Of a stretch of 64,000 bases of DNA, positions 43,796-53,887 are shown piece by piece (position 1 is the first letter of the stretch; the number at the start of each line of letters is the position of its first letter). The DNA comes from Acetatifactor aquisgranensis (GTDB lineage Bacteria > Bacillota > Clostridia > Lachnospirales > Lachnospiraceae): NCBI RefSeq assembly GCF_943193215.1, contig NZ_CALPDH010000028.1, forward strand, positions 14,461 to 78,460, read 5' to 3'. The notes below the pieces were generated by a model. It did not search any database. It was not told where the DNA came from and saw nothing but the letters and a program-made list of their open reading frames with translations. The translations under genes and the position numbers were made by a program.

Positions 43796-44914
43796 ATGTT
43801 TGAAGAGTTAAAGAAACGAACTCTAAAAGGCACCCTTGTCTGGTCCATCATCTTGATTCTGGCGGGTCTTGGACTGGCAGGCTGGAATGCCATGGATGCA
43901 TTCTATGTAGTCACCGGTTATGTGGATTTCACCACCCTCGCCCCTGATGAAATCGGCAGCCAGGTGGTAAAGCTTGACATGACTGACAATTTCGGATGCT
44001 ATCTGGAGCAGTATTCTAAGAACACGAAGACCAATGCCACCACTACTACGGATTTGTATTATATCATCTGGACCGGTGATGAAAATTCCACTGACTGGCG
44101 CTTTATGTCCATCAAGGTTCCCGCCAGATATGAGAGCCAGCTGGAGGCCATGGCCGAGACCACCGCGGCAGGCGGCACGTCCGATCCTATCACTTTCTAT
44201 GGCAAGATTAAGAAGCTGGACAGCGAAGAGCTGTATTATTTCAAGGATTATTTCAAGGATGCTGACTGGACGGATGAGGATATCGAGGAAAGCACGCTTC
44301 CTTATTACATTGACAGCTTTGCTTTCTCCCCTGCGCTTTCCGGCGGCTTTTATGTAATCCTGTTCGGAGCGGGAGTCATCATTCTGATTTACGGCATCTA
44401 TCGGATTGCCAGCGCGGCCAGCGGCGGCGCACTGAAGAAGCTGCACAAGGACATTGCCGACGCAGGTTTCACCGAGGCCTCCGTCGAGTCCGACTACCAA
44501 AATGCCAAGGCCTTTGACAAGAAAGGAACCCTTAAAGTCGGAAAGCTGATGACCTATTATACAGCCGGATCCATCCCCAGAGCCGTTCCCAACAACAAGA
44601 TCATGTGGGCCTACCAGAATACCGTGACCCACCGCACCAACGGCGTCAAGACGGGCACCACCTACAATGTGATGGTATTCGGCGAGACCGCGCCGAAAGG
44701 GCTCACTTTCTCTGTGGCCAACGAGGCTGTGGCCCAGGATATGCTGAACTATTACCATGCTACACTGCCCTGGGTAGTAGTCGGCTATTCCGATGAGCTG
44801 AAGAAACTCTACAACAAGGACCGCGCACAGTTCCTTGGGCTGCGCTACAATACCTGCGAGCATACGGCAGTGGATCCCGCCGACGCGGCATCCGCTATTG
44901 ACGGACAGCAGTAA
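43796..44914 (+). CDS. Hypothetical two-helix membrane protein
   Basis: 372 residues, no family named with confidence. The start MFEELKKRTLKG is set by GGAGGTAAAAAAC. A first helix (TLVWSIILILAGLGLAGWNAM), an external region of about 170 residues (VKLDMTDNFGCYLEQY), a second helix (GGFYVILFGAGVIILIYGIY) and a cytoplasmic domain of about 150 residues (LHKDIADAGFTEASVESDYQ, KVGKLMTYYT, NNKIMWAYQN). The layout resembles housekeeping membrane proteins of unknown function common in Lachnospiraceae. Single-gene unit with its own promoter and terminator. Confidence 0.8.
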   Translation: MFEELKKRTLKGTLVWSIILILAGLGLAGWNAMDAFYVVTGYVDFTTLAPDEIGSQVVKLDMTDNFGCYLEQYSKNTKTNATTTTDLYYIIWTGDENSTDWRFMSIKVPARYESQLEAMAETTAAGGTSDPITFYGKIKKLDSEELYYFKDYFKDADWTDEDIEESTLPYYIDSFAFSPALSGGFYVILFGAGVIILIYGIYRIASAASGGALKKLHKDIADAGFTEASVESDYQNAKAFDKKGTLKVGKLMTYYTAGSIPRAVPNNKIMWAYQNTVTHRTNGVKTGTTYNVMVFGETAPKGLTFSVANEAVAQDMLNYYHATLPWVVVGYSDELKKLYNKDRAQFLGLRYNTCEHTAVDPADAASAIDGQQ

Positions 44915-44955
44915 AAGGAACTGAATCAGCTCCTGCCAAAAAATCATAAACACGC

Positions 44956-45001
44956 AAAACTCCGGGTGGTCTGCCTGATGGCGGATTCCCCGGAGTTTTT
45001 A
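44956..45001 (+). terminator. Terminator after the membrane protein gene
   Basis: Stem AAAACTCCGGG (44956-44966) pairs with CCCGGAGTTTT (from 44988), with an interior loop, and ends in T5. May also serve the convergent GH112 gene. Confidence 0.8.
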
Positions 45002-45033
45002 TGTCCGTCGCTATATTGCACGGTGCCGATTCC

Positions 45034-47220
45034 CTACAAGAGCTCCGCAAAGGCAGTGTCATAGGGCGCCAGCGTCACAGTCTTTATGCCGGCCTCTGTG
45101 GGAATAGAGGTGATCTGCTCCCTGTCGCTGTTGTTGATGATGACCAGTTTCCCGCTCTCAGGGTAATAGGCGCATTCCGTGTACAGATTGTCGGTCATGT
45201 ACAGGCCGTCGGTTCCCTCGCCTCCGGCATAGCGGATCAGCTGATAGAGCATGCGGGTGTTTTCCAGGCTCATCCGGAAAGAGGCCAGATAGATGCCTTT
45301 CCCTTTCCCGAACCCGTTGACGCAGACCAGAGGCAGACTGGTGCCATCGGCCAGGCTGCCGTCGTGCACTTCGGCCGCTTTGAGGACTTTGGCTTTGCCG
45401 TCCGTCAGGTACAGATGCTCCTTGGCGGCCACTGTAGCGCCGACAGGCAGAATCCCCTCCTCATCCTCCGCCTCAAAGCTCCATCTGCCATGGCATACTT
45501 TTGAGCCTGTATCCTCGTCGATTCCCAGCACGTGGGCCATGCGGAAGTAAGTGTCATAGCCTTCCACGGCGGAGGGTTCGTTCACGCCCAGGAACGTTCC
45601 GCCCTCCCACACCCATTTTGTCAGAATCGTCACCACATCCTCGTCCTTCCAGTCTCCCCCGCCGCTCCAGGCGCTGCCCGCCCGGCCCGCGTTGATGACC
45701 ACGTCCACATCGGCCAGCGCTCCGTCCCGCACGTCCTGGAAAGAAATGAACTTTACCTCCACCGGCAGGCCGGAGAGGGCTTCGTTGATATGGATCAGGT
45801 CATGCATGTAGGTCTCATGGAAATGCCCGGACAGAGTCCAGGAGCGCAGCGCTCCCCAGCTGTGGAGGACTGCCACTTTCGTCCGAATGGTGTAAGGCTT
45901 TCCCGCGTCATGGAAAGAGCGGATGAGCCGGAATTCATCGGATACCTTTTCGATATAATCGCAGAAATCCGGGAAGCCCTCCACCAGATGGAGATATCCC
46001 CCCAGCCCTATCCTGTCGATTTTCGCCCGCAGGAGCGCCCTTCGCACGCTGTTCCAGTATTTCTTCGCGTCCAGGGCGGGATCGCCTCCCTCCGTAAAGG
46101 TGGGCGCGCCGCCCAGCCCCACCGGGAACAGGTAAGGGTGCAGCCGCAGCTCATGGACAGGCACATCCACACCGGCGCAGAGCCTTGCCTCATAGCCGGA
46201 AAAGACGCATTTAATCAGGCCGTCAAAGCCGAATTCCCGGAATCTTCCATTGTAGGGTTCCACGCCTACCCAGCTGTCATCATAGAACACATAGGCTTTC
46301 TTGCCGTATGCGTGCACCAGATCGATAAGCTTTTTCCCGAAAGAAATCACGAAATCATTGACGAAATCCATCCAGTCGGCCTTTTTTCCGGTGCCAGGCA
46401 TATGGGTCACATGGAGCTTGTTTTGGTTGATGAAATCCTCCGCCGTCATGCGGTATCCGTAAATCTTCTCAAACTCGTCCAGGGCCAGTGCGCTGACGGT
46501 ATAGTCGTAGGAGCCCCAGTCCGAGAACAGACTGCGGTTCCTCTCGCTGCTGCCCCAGATCCACACGAAATTGTAGAACATGGAAGTAAAACGCACCACC
46601 GTAGTGTCGGGATGGGTCTCGCACCAGTTCTTCATCCACCCCAGCAGATACTCCCGGGTCTCGGGATATCTGGGGTCGATCTGCATCAGATGCTCCTTGT
46701 CCCAGTGGTTGGTGGTGTGGTTGTACATGGAGATTTCTTCCCAGATGCGGTAGGCCAGAAAGCTCACCGTGTATTTGTGGAAAGGCACCGCCCGCTTTAC
46801 CGTCACGGTTCCCGCGGACTTGTCATAGGCCCAGCGTTCATTATCCAGTTTTGTATTATTCGTCCTGTCGTACACTTCCCAATACCGGAAAGCCGCCTCT
46901 GTGTCATTGACGGCGAACTGCTCCCGGAAAAAGCTCTCCATCAGAGAAATGGTCAGCTCTTCCCCCTCCGCCACTGCCGCCGGAGTGCAGAGAAAAGTCT
47001 GCTGAAGCTTGTCCCTGTTCTTTTTAGCCCACTCATTATGATCCCGGATGATGCAGATGGTGGAATAGATGCCGTACCCGGCGTGGACGATTTCCTCCGA
47101 CAGCACAGTGCCGTCGCTGTCCCGGATCACATCTGCCCCCCATTTCCGGGCCATCTGTAGTGTAAGCTCCTCATACCCGGACTCGCCGGGAAGCGTAAAG
47201 CCGCCGCTTTGTTTTGCCAT
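45034..47220 (-). CDS. GH112 beta-galactoside phosphorylase
   Basis: 728 residues, cytoplasmic, usual length. The long N-terminal TIM-barrel motifs of GH112 are visible (ADVIRDSDGTVLS, TNHWDKEHLMQIDPRYP, SMFYNFVWIWGSSERN, YDDSWVGVEPYNGRF), followed by the beta-sandwich domains. Phosphorolysis of beta-galactosides releases galactose-1-phosphate. Family members act on lacto-N-biose/galacto-N-biose or on galactosyl-beta-1,4-rhamnose; the neighbouring rhamnogalacturonan genes favour the latter here, but sequence alone does not decide it. AGGAGAAAAC precedes the ATG. Confidence 0.93.
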   Translation of the reverse strand: MAKQSGGFTLPGESGYEELTLQMARKWGADVIRDSDGTVLSEEIVHAGYGIYSTICIIRDHNEWAKKNRDKLQQTFLCTPAAVAEGEELTISLMESFFREQFAVNDTEAAFRYWEVYDRTNNTKLDNERWAYDKSAGTVTVKRAVPFHKYTVSFLAYRIWEEISMYNHTTNHWDKEHLMQIDPRYPETREYLLGWMKNWCETHPDTTVVRFTSMFYNFVWIWGSSERNRSLFSDWGSYDYTVSALALDEFEKIYGYRMTAEDFINQNKLHVTHMPGTGKKADWMDFVNDFVISFGKKLIDLVHAYGKKAYVFYDDSWVGVEPYNGRFREFGFDGLIKCVFSGYEARLCAGVDVPVHELRLHPYLFPVGLGGAPTFTEGGDPALDAKKYWNSVRRALLRAKIDRIGLGGYLHLVEGFPDFCDYIEKVSDEFRLIRSFHDAGKPYTIRTKVAVLHSWGALRSWTLSGHFHETYMHDLIHINEALSGLPVEVKFISFQDVRDGALADVDVVINAGRAGSAWSGGGDWKDEDVVTILTKWVWEGGTFLGVNEPSAVEGYDTYFRMAHVLGIDEDTGSKVCHGRWSFEAEDEEGILPVGATVAAKEHLYLTDGKAKVLKAAEVHDGSLADGTSLPLVCVNGFGKGKGIYLASFRMSLENTRMLYQLIRYAGGEGTDGLYMTDNLYTECAYYPESGKLVIINNSDREQITSIPTEAGIKTVTLAPYDTAFAELL

Positions 47221-47461
47221 ACTGTTTTCTCCTATATTATACTGCTCAACAGTTCAAATTTCCGAGTAACCTGGCTGTATAACGTCAGCCATATACGTTT
47301 CACCGTACGGAAAATTCCGGCGTTATGCAGTATAGCCACCGCTTGTATCCGTTCGTTTCATACCTGCCCCGGATTGATGCCCTTACAGAATATCCGCCTG
47401 GCCGGGATCTGCATCCGCAGATTCCGCAGACGCCATCGGGCCGGGCATCCTTCCGGTATCA

Positions 47462-48956
47462 TCAGGCTCCGCCCAGAATCGCTTTCTCCAGCTTACGGCA
47501 CAGCGCCACGGCCTCGCCTTTTTTCAGCGCCCTGTCCAGCTGTCCGCTGCCGTCTGCCGGCAGCAGTCCCAGGGAGCAGGCCGCCCTCATATAAGGCTTC
47601 GCAAAGTCTCTGCACTTCTCGTCATAAATTCCGGACTCTTCCGGGGGATATTTGCCGAAATCCGGAAGCACCCTGCGGCTTTTATAGCCGTTTACCGCAA
47701 ATATCAGAAACTCCTCCAGCGTCACGGCCTGCAGAGGAAAGAACTTTCCGTCCTCCACCAGCCCGGAATCGATCATGCCGTTCTGATAAGCGCATTCCAC
47801 CGTTCCCGCATACCACTCATGCCCCACCACATCCCGGAACATATCATTGTATACATTGGTGGGGAAAAACCTCACCGTCTTTATCACCATGTCCAGCGCG
47901 CAGGCCCTGTCCGCAGGCTCCTCCGGATCCTCTATATCGGAGAGCAGCGCCGTCTCATCCGGGTTCGCGATATCCCCAAATATCCCGGGCTTTTTCAGCG
48001 GCACAATCCGCTCCGGCATTTTCCAGGGCCCGAATCCTTTTGTCACACAGTCCGAAAGGAAACGGTATTCCGTGCTTTTCCATGCGCTGCATACCCTCAC
48101 GATTTCATCCGCCGCCAGTCCCGCCATGAAATAAGCGCCGTAGTCATTGCTGTGGGTGTAATCTCCCGGGAAAAAATAGGCCTTGGAGCCCTCCAGTCCG
48201 GCCTTTACGATGAAATCCCTGCTGCGCCCGTGCAGGTCTGCCACCGGCACGTTCTCCCGGGCCCCCACGCTGACGCAGACCGCCGCGTATTCCTCCAGCA
48301 GGTCATTGTAGGTTCCGTCATTGCCCTTCCAGGTATTTCTGGCAATAGGCGTCACCAATACCGGAAAAGCCCCCATCCCTCTGCACTCGCTGATATAGCG
48401 GAGTAGATTGCGGCGGTAGCCCTCCTGCGCTTTCAGCTCATCCAGCTTCTGGTCATTATGGGCGAACTGAATCAGCATATAATCGCCCGGCCGGATATAT
48501 TGTTCCAGAATTCCGTAATGCCCCTCCTCCCGGAAACTGGCTGTGGTCAGGCCGGAATGGGCGTGATTGGATACCGCGGATCGTCACTGTCACTTTATAA
48601 TTCCCCTGACGGGGCACGTCCAGCTTGAATGAAAGGGGAATCCTCCTGCGCTCCCCCAAAAAAGGCTCCCCGGCCTCTCTCTCCAGCCGCCCGATTTCCG
48701 CCTCTGAGTCCAGCCAGCACCCGAAGGCATCCTCCTCCACACAGGACAAGTCCTCATTCCGGTACCAGTATACCGTATCGAAAGCGGAATTCAGCTCCGG
48801 CAGCTGCAGCAGCGCCTGCTTTCGTCTGTTCCTTTCCGTCACAAAGCCGAAACCCTTTTCCGCTGTATACAAGTCTTCCGCCGACACATGGACGGCCCCC
48901 TGCTCCCCGCAGGCGCCGCCGTCCTCTCCGCCGAATATAAATCTACGCAAAAACAT
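47462..48956 (-). pseudogene. CE12/SGNH rhamnogalacturonan acetylesterase-like gene, internally deleted
   Basis: Two frames of one gene. From 48956 to about 48573 the N-terminal galactose-binding-like domain is read (LYTAEKGFGFVTERN, LSFKLDVPRQGNYKVTVTIRG). From there the family continues in another frame (NHAHSGLTTASFREEGHYGI, then FAHNDQKL block, DLHGRSRDF, the catalytic FFPGDYTHSNDYGA) to 47462, ending in an SLH-like module (FRDVVGHEWYAGTVECAYQNG). The stretch between, expected to carry the GDS nucleophile block (roughly 90-100 residues), is missing. So the gene is almost certainly inactive. It started 1 nt after GH105. Confidence 0.75.
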
Positions 48957-48957
48957 A

Positions 48958-50010
48958 TCAGAGCGCACCGTCTTTCTCTATGGAATCGGACACCAGCAGC
49001 GTGGAGAAAAATGCCAGCGCAAGCCCCTGGCCCCAGCCCTGAATCCAGTCCCTGGAAATGCCTCTGTAGCCCTCTTTGTCCCGCATGACTGCCGTCCCCG
49101 CGGAGACATTCATCACCTTTCCGTCCTCGCTGACATTCGCGAGCAGTCCCTTGACAGCCTTGTTGATATACTTGGAGTGCAGGGGATTCCCTCTGGTCAG
49201 CATGGCAGCCGCAATTCCTGCGGAGGCGGAAATCTCCTCATAGGAATCCGGATCGTCCAGCACGGTCCTCCACAGCCCGTTCTCCGTCTGCACGGTCTTT
49301 AAGGCCGCCAGCTGTTCATTCAGGGAGCCTGCCACATCCATGTACTTCGGATACAGATAGCACTCCGGCAGAATGCCGCCCACCTGAGACAGGGTAAAGG
49401 CCGCCCAGGCATTGGCCCTGCCCCAGTAAATGCCGGACATATGGTCTTTCGCAATATTGTCATATCCATGGTAATAGAAGCCGCTGCCGGGGTTCTGGAG
49501 ATATTTGATATGCCAGTAATATTGATTCAGCGCATCGTTTATCATATCCTCGTCCTGATTCATGACACCCACCCGCAGCAGCAGAAACGCCGCCATGAAC
49601 AGAGTATCGCACCATGCCTGCTCAGGAAAATCATTGTTGGCGGACACCGTATGCTGCAGTACATGGTCTGCGAAACGGAGCGCATCATTGGATATGTAGG
49701 AAATCTTGCTCATCAGGATGTCTGCATATTTCTGGTCCTTTGTGGCATTGTAGAGCGTGATCAGGCAATGTCCCATGGCACAGGCATTGACAGTCCATAC
49801 TCTGGGCAGCCCTAAGTCGATCAGCTCATCCACCCTGTCCTTCAGCAGATTCAGATATTCTTCTTTTCCCGTTTTCTCATAGGCTTCGCTGATGCCGTAA
49901 TAGGCCACCCCGCAGGGCCAGTCCCAGGTCAGATCCATGTTCATGGTCTTTCTGACAATCCTGTCAATGATCTCTTCTATCTGCTTTTTATCATATTCCA
50001 GTCGCAGCAT
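48958..50010 (-). CDS. GH105 unsaturated rhamnogalacturonyl hydrolase (YteR/RhiN-like)
   Basis: 350 residues of an alpha6/alpha6 barrel: DLTWDWPCGVAYYGISEAYE, VNACAMGHCLITLY, QAWCDTLFMAAFLLLRVG with the catalytic Asp, and SGIYWGRANAWAAFTLSQV. Cytoplasmic enzyme that hydrates and splits the unsaturated galacturonyl end from rhamnogalacturonan disaccharides made by pectate/RG lyases. The start MLRLEYDKK is set by GGAGGGAAT. Downstream of the ABC importer genes and ahead of the broken esterase. Confidence 0.93.
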   Translation of the reverse strand: MLRLEYDKKQIEEIIDRIVRKTMNMDLTWDWPCGVAYYGISEAYEKTGKEEYLNLLKDRVDELIDLGLPRVWTVNACAMGHCLITLYNATKDQKYADILMSKISYISNDALRFADHVLQHTVSANNDFPEQAWCDTLFMAAFLLLRVGVMNQDEDMINDALNQYYWHIKYLQNPGSGFYYHGYDNIAKDHMSGIYWGRANAWAAFTLSQVGGILPECYLYPKYMDVAGSLNEQLAALKTVQTENGLWRTVLDDPDSYEEISASAGIAAAMLTRGNPLHSKYINKAVKGLLANVSEDGKVMNVSAGTAVMRDKEGYRGISRDWIQGWGQGLALAFFSTLLVSDSIEKDGAL

Positions 50011-50104
50011 ATTCCCTCCGTTCCGCCGCCTCCGCGGCACCTTTTATTTCTATTATAGTCTCTCACAGGAATATCAACAATTACCTAAATGATATTTTAT
50101 TTTA

Positions 50105-50138
50105 ATACAGCCTCCCGGCAAATACCGGGAGGCTGTAT
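50105..50138 (-). terminator. Strong hairpin between binding protein and GH105 gene
   Basis: 14-bp perfect stem (50105-50118 and 50125-50138) with a 6-nt loop, followed on the minus strand by an A/T-rich tract but no clean T-run. Likely a partial terminator or 3' stabiliser that keeps binding-protein expression above the enzymes. Confidence 0.65.
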
Positions 50139-50172
50139 CTGAAGCCTTATACCGCCAAAACCTTTCATTTGA

Positions 50173-51936
50173 TTACTGAAGCTTTGTCGTCTGCCCACTC
50201 TCAAAAGCAGCCTTTCTTTCATCGATAACTTCCTGATATCCCTGATCCAAATATTTCTGGCTCAGCTCGTCATACAACTCATCAAACTCTTCAGGATCGC
50301 ACATGGTCAACTGGTCGCGGTACTCCGCATACAAATCAAAGAGCGTATTTCCATATTCTGCCACTGATTCAAGAGAAACAGCGAACAGACAGTCGGAATT
50401 AGCATATCCCTCATTCCAGATGGAAACCTGTCCATTGTAATTGGCAAGCAGCTCATCATAGAAGTCCTGAGGAAGTCCCTGAGGATTGATTGCCGCAATA
50501 TCCTTCTCGATGGAGCCCAGGGTCTTAATTGCGGTAACAGCACACCAGTAGTCAACATTGTTGTTATGTCCCTGCTGCTGCTCAAGACCTGACTGATCGC
50601 CTACGGCAACAGGATTTCCATCCTCGTCATAGTTGAAATTCACACCTTCTTCACCCCAGGTCATGGTGAACAGGTTCTCTTCCTGCGCCATCCACTCCAG
50701 ATACATCATAGCAGCCTTTGCCTCATCCTCAGTAGCGCTGTTGGAAAGAGCAATCATCATACCGAAGTTGGTTCCGGGCCTATAAGCATTGGATGAACCC
50801 CATGTTTCGTCCTGAATGAAAGTATCCGGGCATACAATAACACCAAGCTCCGCATCCGGGAAATTCTCATAGAAAGAATTCAGCTGCGTCATGGTAGAAG
50901 ACACATAGCCTGCCCAACTGAAGGCCTTGCCGTTAATAAAGTCAGCTTCTGCCTCGGAAGCCTCTCTCAGGTAATATTCCGGGTTCTTATAGCCCTCATT
51001 ATAAAGCATATTCTCCCATTTCAGGTATCTCTTCTGAGCTTCTGTGGACAGGGCGGGAATCTGGTAATCACCAGTGGTAGCCCAGATTTCCTCATCCTGA
51101 GGATAGTCCCTGTAGCCATAGTTCTGGTCAACGCCTGCACCTGCTACCTTGGAACCACTTAAAGGATACTCATGTCCGTTCTCAACCAGCTTCGCATACA
51201 GCTCAAGCAGCTCGGTATTGGTCTTGGGATACTCTTCAAAACCGGCTTCTTTCATCCAGTCTTTGCGATACCAGGTCACAAAGGTATAGGTACTGTTGCC
51301 GTAAGGCCTGTAGCCGAGCATAAGGTAATCCTCTCCTGCCAGCTTGGTATAGGCATCGTTTCCATTGTCCGCCATGGTCTGCCAGTAAGTAGGCGCAATC
51401 GTCTTGAACTGTTCCACGTCATAGGGCTGCAGATAGCCTTCTGCCTGCCAGGTAGCCAGCTTATCATAATCGTACTCCATACATATTGTAGGGAGATCCT
51501 GACCTGCAGCCAGCATGGCATAATCGTTCATAACAGCGGTACGAGTGATAGCCACATACTCTACATCAATATTGTACTTCTCGCCAAAATTCTCCTGTAC
51601 CCAATTCGTCCAGTAGTTGTTCACCACATCAGAGCAGCCGTTTCCTGCATCGCCACGGTCATAAACGGGAATCTTCAGAGTGACCCTCTCCGCAAAGGGC
51701 TCCCATCCATCGATGCCTGCCGTGCCAGCCGGAGCCTCGGAGCTTTCTTCCGCGGAACTTTCTTCTGCAGAGCTTTCCTCCGGCGCTTCTTCCTCAGAAC
51801 TTTCTTCCTGACTGCTCGGAGCGGATGACTCATTGCCGCTGGACGCAGGCTCGCTGCCGCATCCCGCCAGAACTCCCAATGCCATGGCTCCTGTCATTGC
51901 CACAGCCAAAACCTTTTGAAGATATTTCTTCTTCAT
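50173..51936 (-). CDS. Oligosaccharide-binding lipoprotein (LplA-like)
   Basis: 587 residues: lipoprotein signal ending in GVLAGCG, an acidic Ser/Glu linker of about 45 residues, then a large solute-binding protein of the LplA/family 1 type used with LplB/LplC permeases for pectin or other oligosaccharides (WEPFAERVTLKIPVYDRGDA start, YGNSTYTFVTWYRKDWMKEAG, AAMMYLEWMAQEENLFT). No ATPase gene is nearby; such importers typically share an MsmK-type ATPase encoded elsewhere. Last of the three transport genes. Confidence 0.92.
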   Translation of the reverse strand: MKKKYLQKVLAVAMTGAMALGVLAGCGSEPASSGNESSAPSSQEESSEEEAPEESSAEESSAEESSEAPAGTAGIDGWEPFAERVTLKIPVYDRGDAGNGCSDVVNNYWTNWVQENFGEKYNIDVEYVAITRTAVMNDYAMLAAGQDLPTICMEYDYDKLATWQAEGYLQPYDVEQFKTIAPTYWQTMADNGNDAYTKLAGEDYLMLGYRPYGNSTYTFVTWYRKDWMKEAGFEEYPKTNTELLELYAKLVENGHEYPLSGSKVAGAGVDQNYGYRDYPQDEEIWATTGDYQIPALSTEAQKRYLKWENMLYNEGYKNPEYYLREASEAEADFINGKAFSWAGYVSSTMTQLNSFYENFPDAELGVIVCPDTFIQDETWGSSNAYRPGTNFGMMIALSNSATEDEAKAAMMYLEWMAQEENLFTMTWGEEGVNFNYDEDGNPVAVGDQSGLEQQQGHNNNVDYWCAVTAIKTLGSIEKDIAAINPQGLPQDFYDELLANYNGQVSIWNEGYANSDCLFAVSLESVAEYGNTLFDLYAEYRDQLTMCDPEEFDELYDELSQKYLDQGYQEVIDERKAAFESGQTTKLQ

Positions 51937-51994
51937 AAAAATCTCCTCCTTTTAAAAATATATTTCAACCCATAAAACGGGTGATTCACAACAT

Positions 51995-52900
51995 TCAACC
52001 TTTTACCGCTCCAATCATAGTGCCCTGAACGAAATATTTCTGAAGGAACGGATAAATAATGATAATCGGCACCGTGACAAACATAATGCTTGCCGCCTGC
52101 AATACCTCTGGTGCAGCCTGGCTGGCTCCGCCTGTATCTGCCAGAGAAGCCGTCTGAGCTTCCGTTGCGGATGCCACAAGTTGATAGAGTTTGTACTGAA
52201 TCATCTTCAGGTCAGCAGATCTGGTATAATACATATTGTCCGCATAGGAATTCCATCTTCCTACCGCATAGAATAGGGACAATGTGGCGAGAATCGGCTT
52301 GGAAAGAGGAAGCACAATCTTCCATAAAATCTGAATATTGCTGGCTCCGTCAAGGAATGCCGACTCCTCCAGGCTGTCCGGTATGGTACTCTGGAAGAAA
52401 TTCTTCATAATCAGCATATTGTAGGGCGAATAAATCAAAGGCAGAATCAACACCCACATCGTGTCCAAAATATGCAAATCCTGATACAGCAGATACGCCG
52501 GGATAATGCCCGCTCCGAAATACATGGGCACCATCAGCACAAAAGTAAAGGCCTGTTTTCCTTTCAGTCTTTTCTTGGACAAAGGATACGCCGCACAGGT
52601 GCACACCAACATGCCCAAAACCGTAAATATCAGCGTAATCCCTACGGAAAACAGCATGGAATACGTCATGGACTCATCCCCGAACACTCTCTTGAACGCG
52701 TCCAGCGTGATATCCTTAGGCCAAAAATAGACCGCCTTGGACATAACAGCTGTATTTCCTGAAATGGATTTTGCAGCCACATGGATAAAGGGGAGCACGC
52801 AGGTTGCGCACAGAATAACTACAACCGCCATCATCACAAAGTCGCTGACACGAAATTTGTTGACTGCATGCGCTCCGCCAGCTGAAGCCACTTGTTCCAT
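51995..52900 (-). CDS. Carbohydrate ABC transporter permease (LplC/YtcP-like)
   Basis: About 301 residues, six helices. The EAA loop is in LEESAFLDGASNIQILWKIV, with the family's ADNMYYTRSADLKMIQYKLY near the end. Permease half of the rhamnogalacturonan-type importer. The ATG at 52900 (MEQVASAGG) has AAGGAG at good distance; an ATG at 52933 directly after AGGAGGTGG is also possible. Encoded 3 nt or more after LplB. Confidence 0.92.
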   Translation of the reverse strand: MEQVASAGGAHAVNKFRVSDFVMMAVVVILCATCVLPFIHVAAKSISGNTAVMSKAVYFWPKDITLDAFKRVFGDESMTYSMLFSVGITLIFTVLGMLVCTCAAYPLSKKRLKGKQAFTFVLMVPMYFGAGIIPAYLLYQDLHILDTMWVLILPLIYSPYNMLIMKNFFQSTIPDSLEESAFLDGASNIQILWKIVLPLSKPILATLSLFYAVGRWNSYADNMYYTRSADLKMIQYKLYQLVASATEAQTASLADTGGASQAAPEVLQAASIMFVTVPIIIIYPFLQKYFVQGTMIGAVKG

Positions 52901-52936
52901 GGATTTCTCCTTCTTTCTGCTCAAACCATCCACCTC

Positions 52937-53887
52937 CTACAACAAACCGTCTTCACCAAGCTTCTTTGCTATTCTGTCAGACATAATAACCAGAACCAGC
53001 CCAATCAGAGACTGGAACAGGTTCACCGCAGTACCCATGCTGAACTTGCCGTTATTAAGGCCCTTATTATATATGTACACAGCCAGCTGGTACTGGAAAT
53101 CTTTGACCTGAGAGTTTCCGAAGGCTACCAGCCTTTCCAGATTACTTCCCATCACGCGGCCCAGATTCATAATCAGCAAGGTTACCACAGTACTCTTAAT
53201 ACCCGGAAGTGTAATATGCCACATTCGTTTCCAGCGATTGGCTCCGTCAATCATGGCGGCCTCATAAAGTTCACCACTGATACCAGTGATGGCCGCCAGA
53301 TAAAGGATAGTTCCCCATCCCATCCCTTGCCAGACTCCAATCAACAGGTAGGTCACCGCCCAATGCCATTTCTCATTCAGAAAAGGAATCCCCTCCTCAA
53401 TAATCCCTGCGTTCATCATCACTACATTGACCAGACCGCTGGATGGCTTGAACATAGTCAATGCCACGCTCCCGATAATTGCCCAGGAAAGGAAATGCGG
53501 CAAATACAGAATCGTCTGAGACACTTTCTTGAATCTGGCATAGCGAAGCTCATTCAGAATCAAAGCCAGAATAATCGGCATCGGAAATCCCACCAGCAAA
53601 TCTGCCAAATTGAACACGACAGAATTTCGCACTGCCCGATGAAAGTCAGGATCCGAAAAAATCTTCTGGAAAGTCGCCATTCCAACCCATTCACTACCAG
53701 CGTATCCCTTTGCCGGCTTATAATCCATAAAAACCATTCTCAGGCCTGGATAAGCAGCGTAGCTGAATACAAAAACCATTACCAGAGGAAACAGCAGCAA
53801 CAAATATAATTGCCAGTCTCTTCTCCATGCGTTTTTCCAGGTGGCTTTTGTCTGAATCTCCGCCTTGGCCTTTTTGCTTTTTGCCAT
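52937..53887 (-). CDS. Carbohydrate ABC transporter permease (LplB/YteP-like)
   Basis: 316 residues: basic N-terminus, six helices (LYLLLLFPLVMVFVFSYAA is the first), YPGLRMVFMDYKPAKG and the EAA loop ELYEAAMIDGANRWKRMWHI. First gene of the importer-enzyme operon, transcribed away from the AraC-type regulator. The start MAKSKKAKAE is set by GGAGGAGGTC. Confidence 0.93.
   Translation of the reverse strand: MAKSKKAKAEIQTKATWKNAWRRDWQLYLLLLFPLVMVFVFSYAAYPGLRMVFMDYKPAKGYAGSEWVGMATFQKIFSDPDFHRAVRNSVVFNLADLLVGFPMPIILALILNELRYARFKKVSQTILYLPHFLSWAIIGSVALTMFKPSSGLVNVVMMNAGIIEEGIPFLNEKWHWAVTYLLIGVWQGMGWGTILYLAAITGISGELYEAAMIDGANRWKRMWHITLPGIKSTVVTLLIMNLGRVMGSNLERLVAFGNSQVKDFQYQLAVYIYNKGLNNGKFSMGTAVNLFQSLIGLVLVIMSDRIAKKLGEDGLL

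Noticed and set aside
47221..47461. Imperfect inverted repeat around TGGCTGTATAACG upstream of GH112
   Set aside because: The arms match only with gaps and there is no clear element or gene; the region may hold an AraC site but nothing is supportable.
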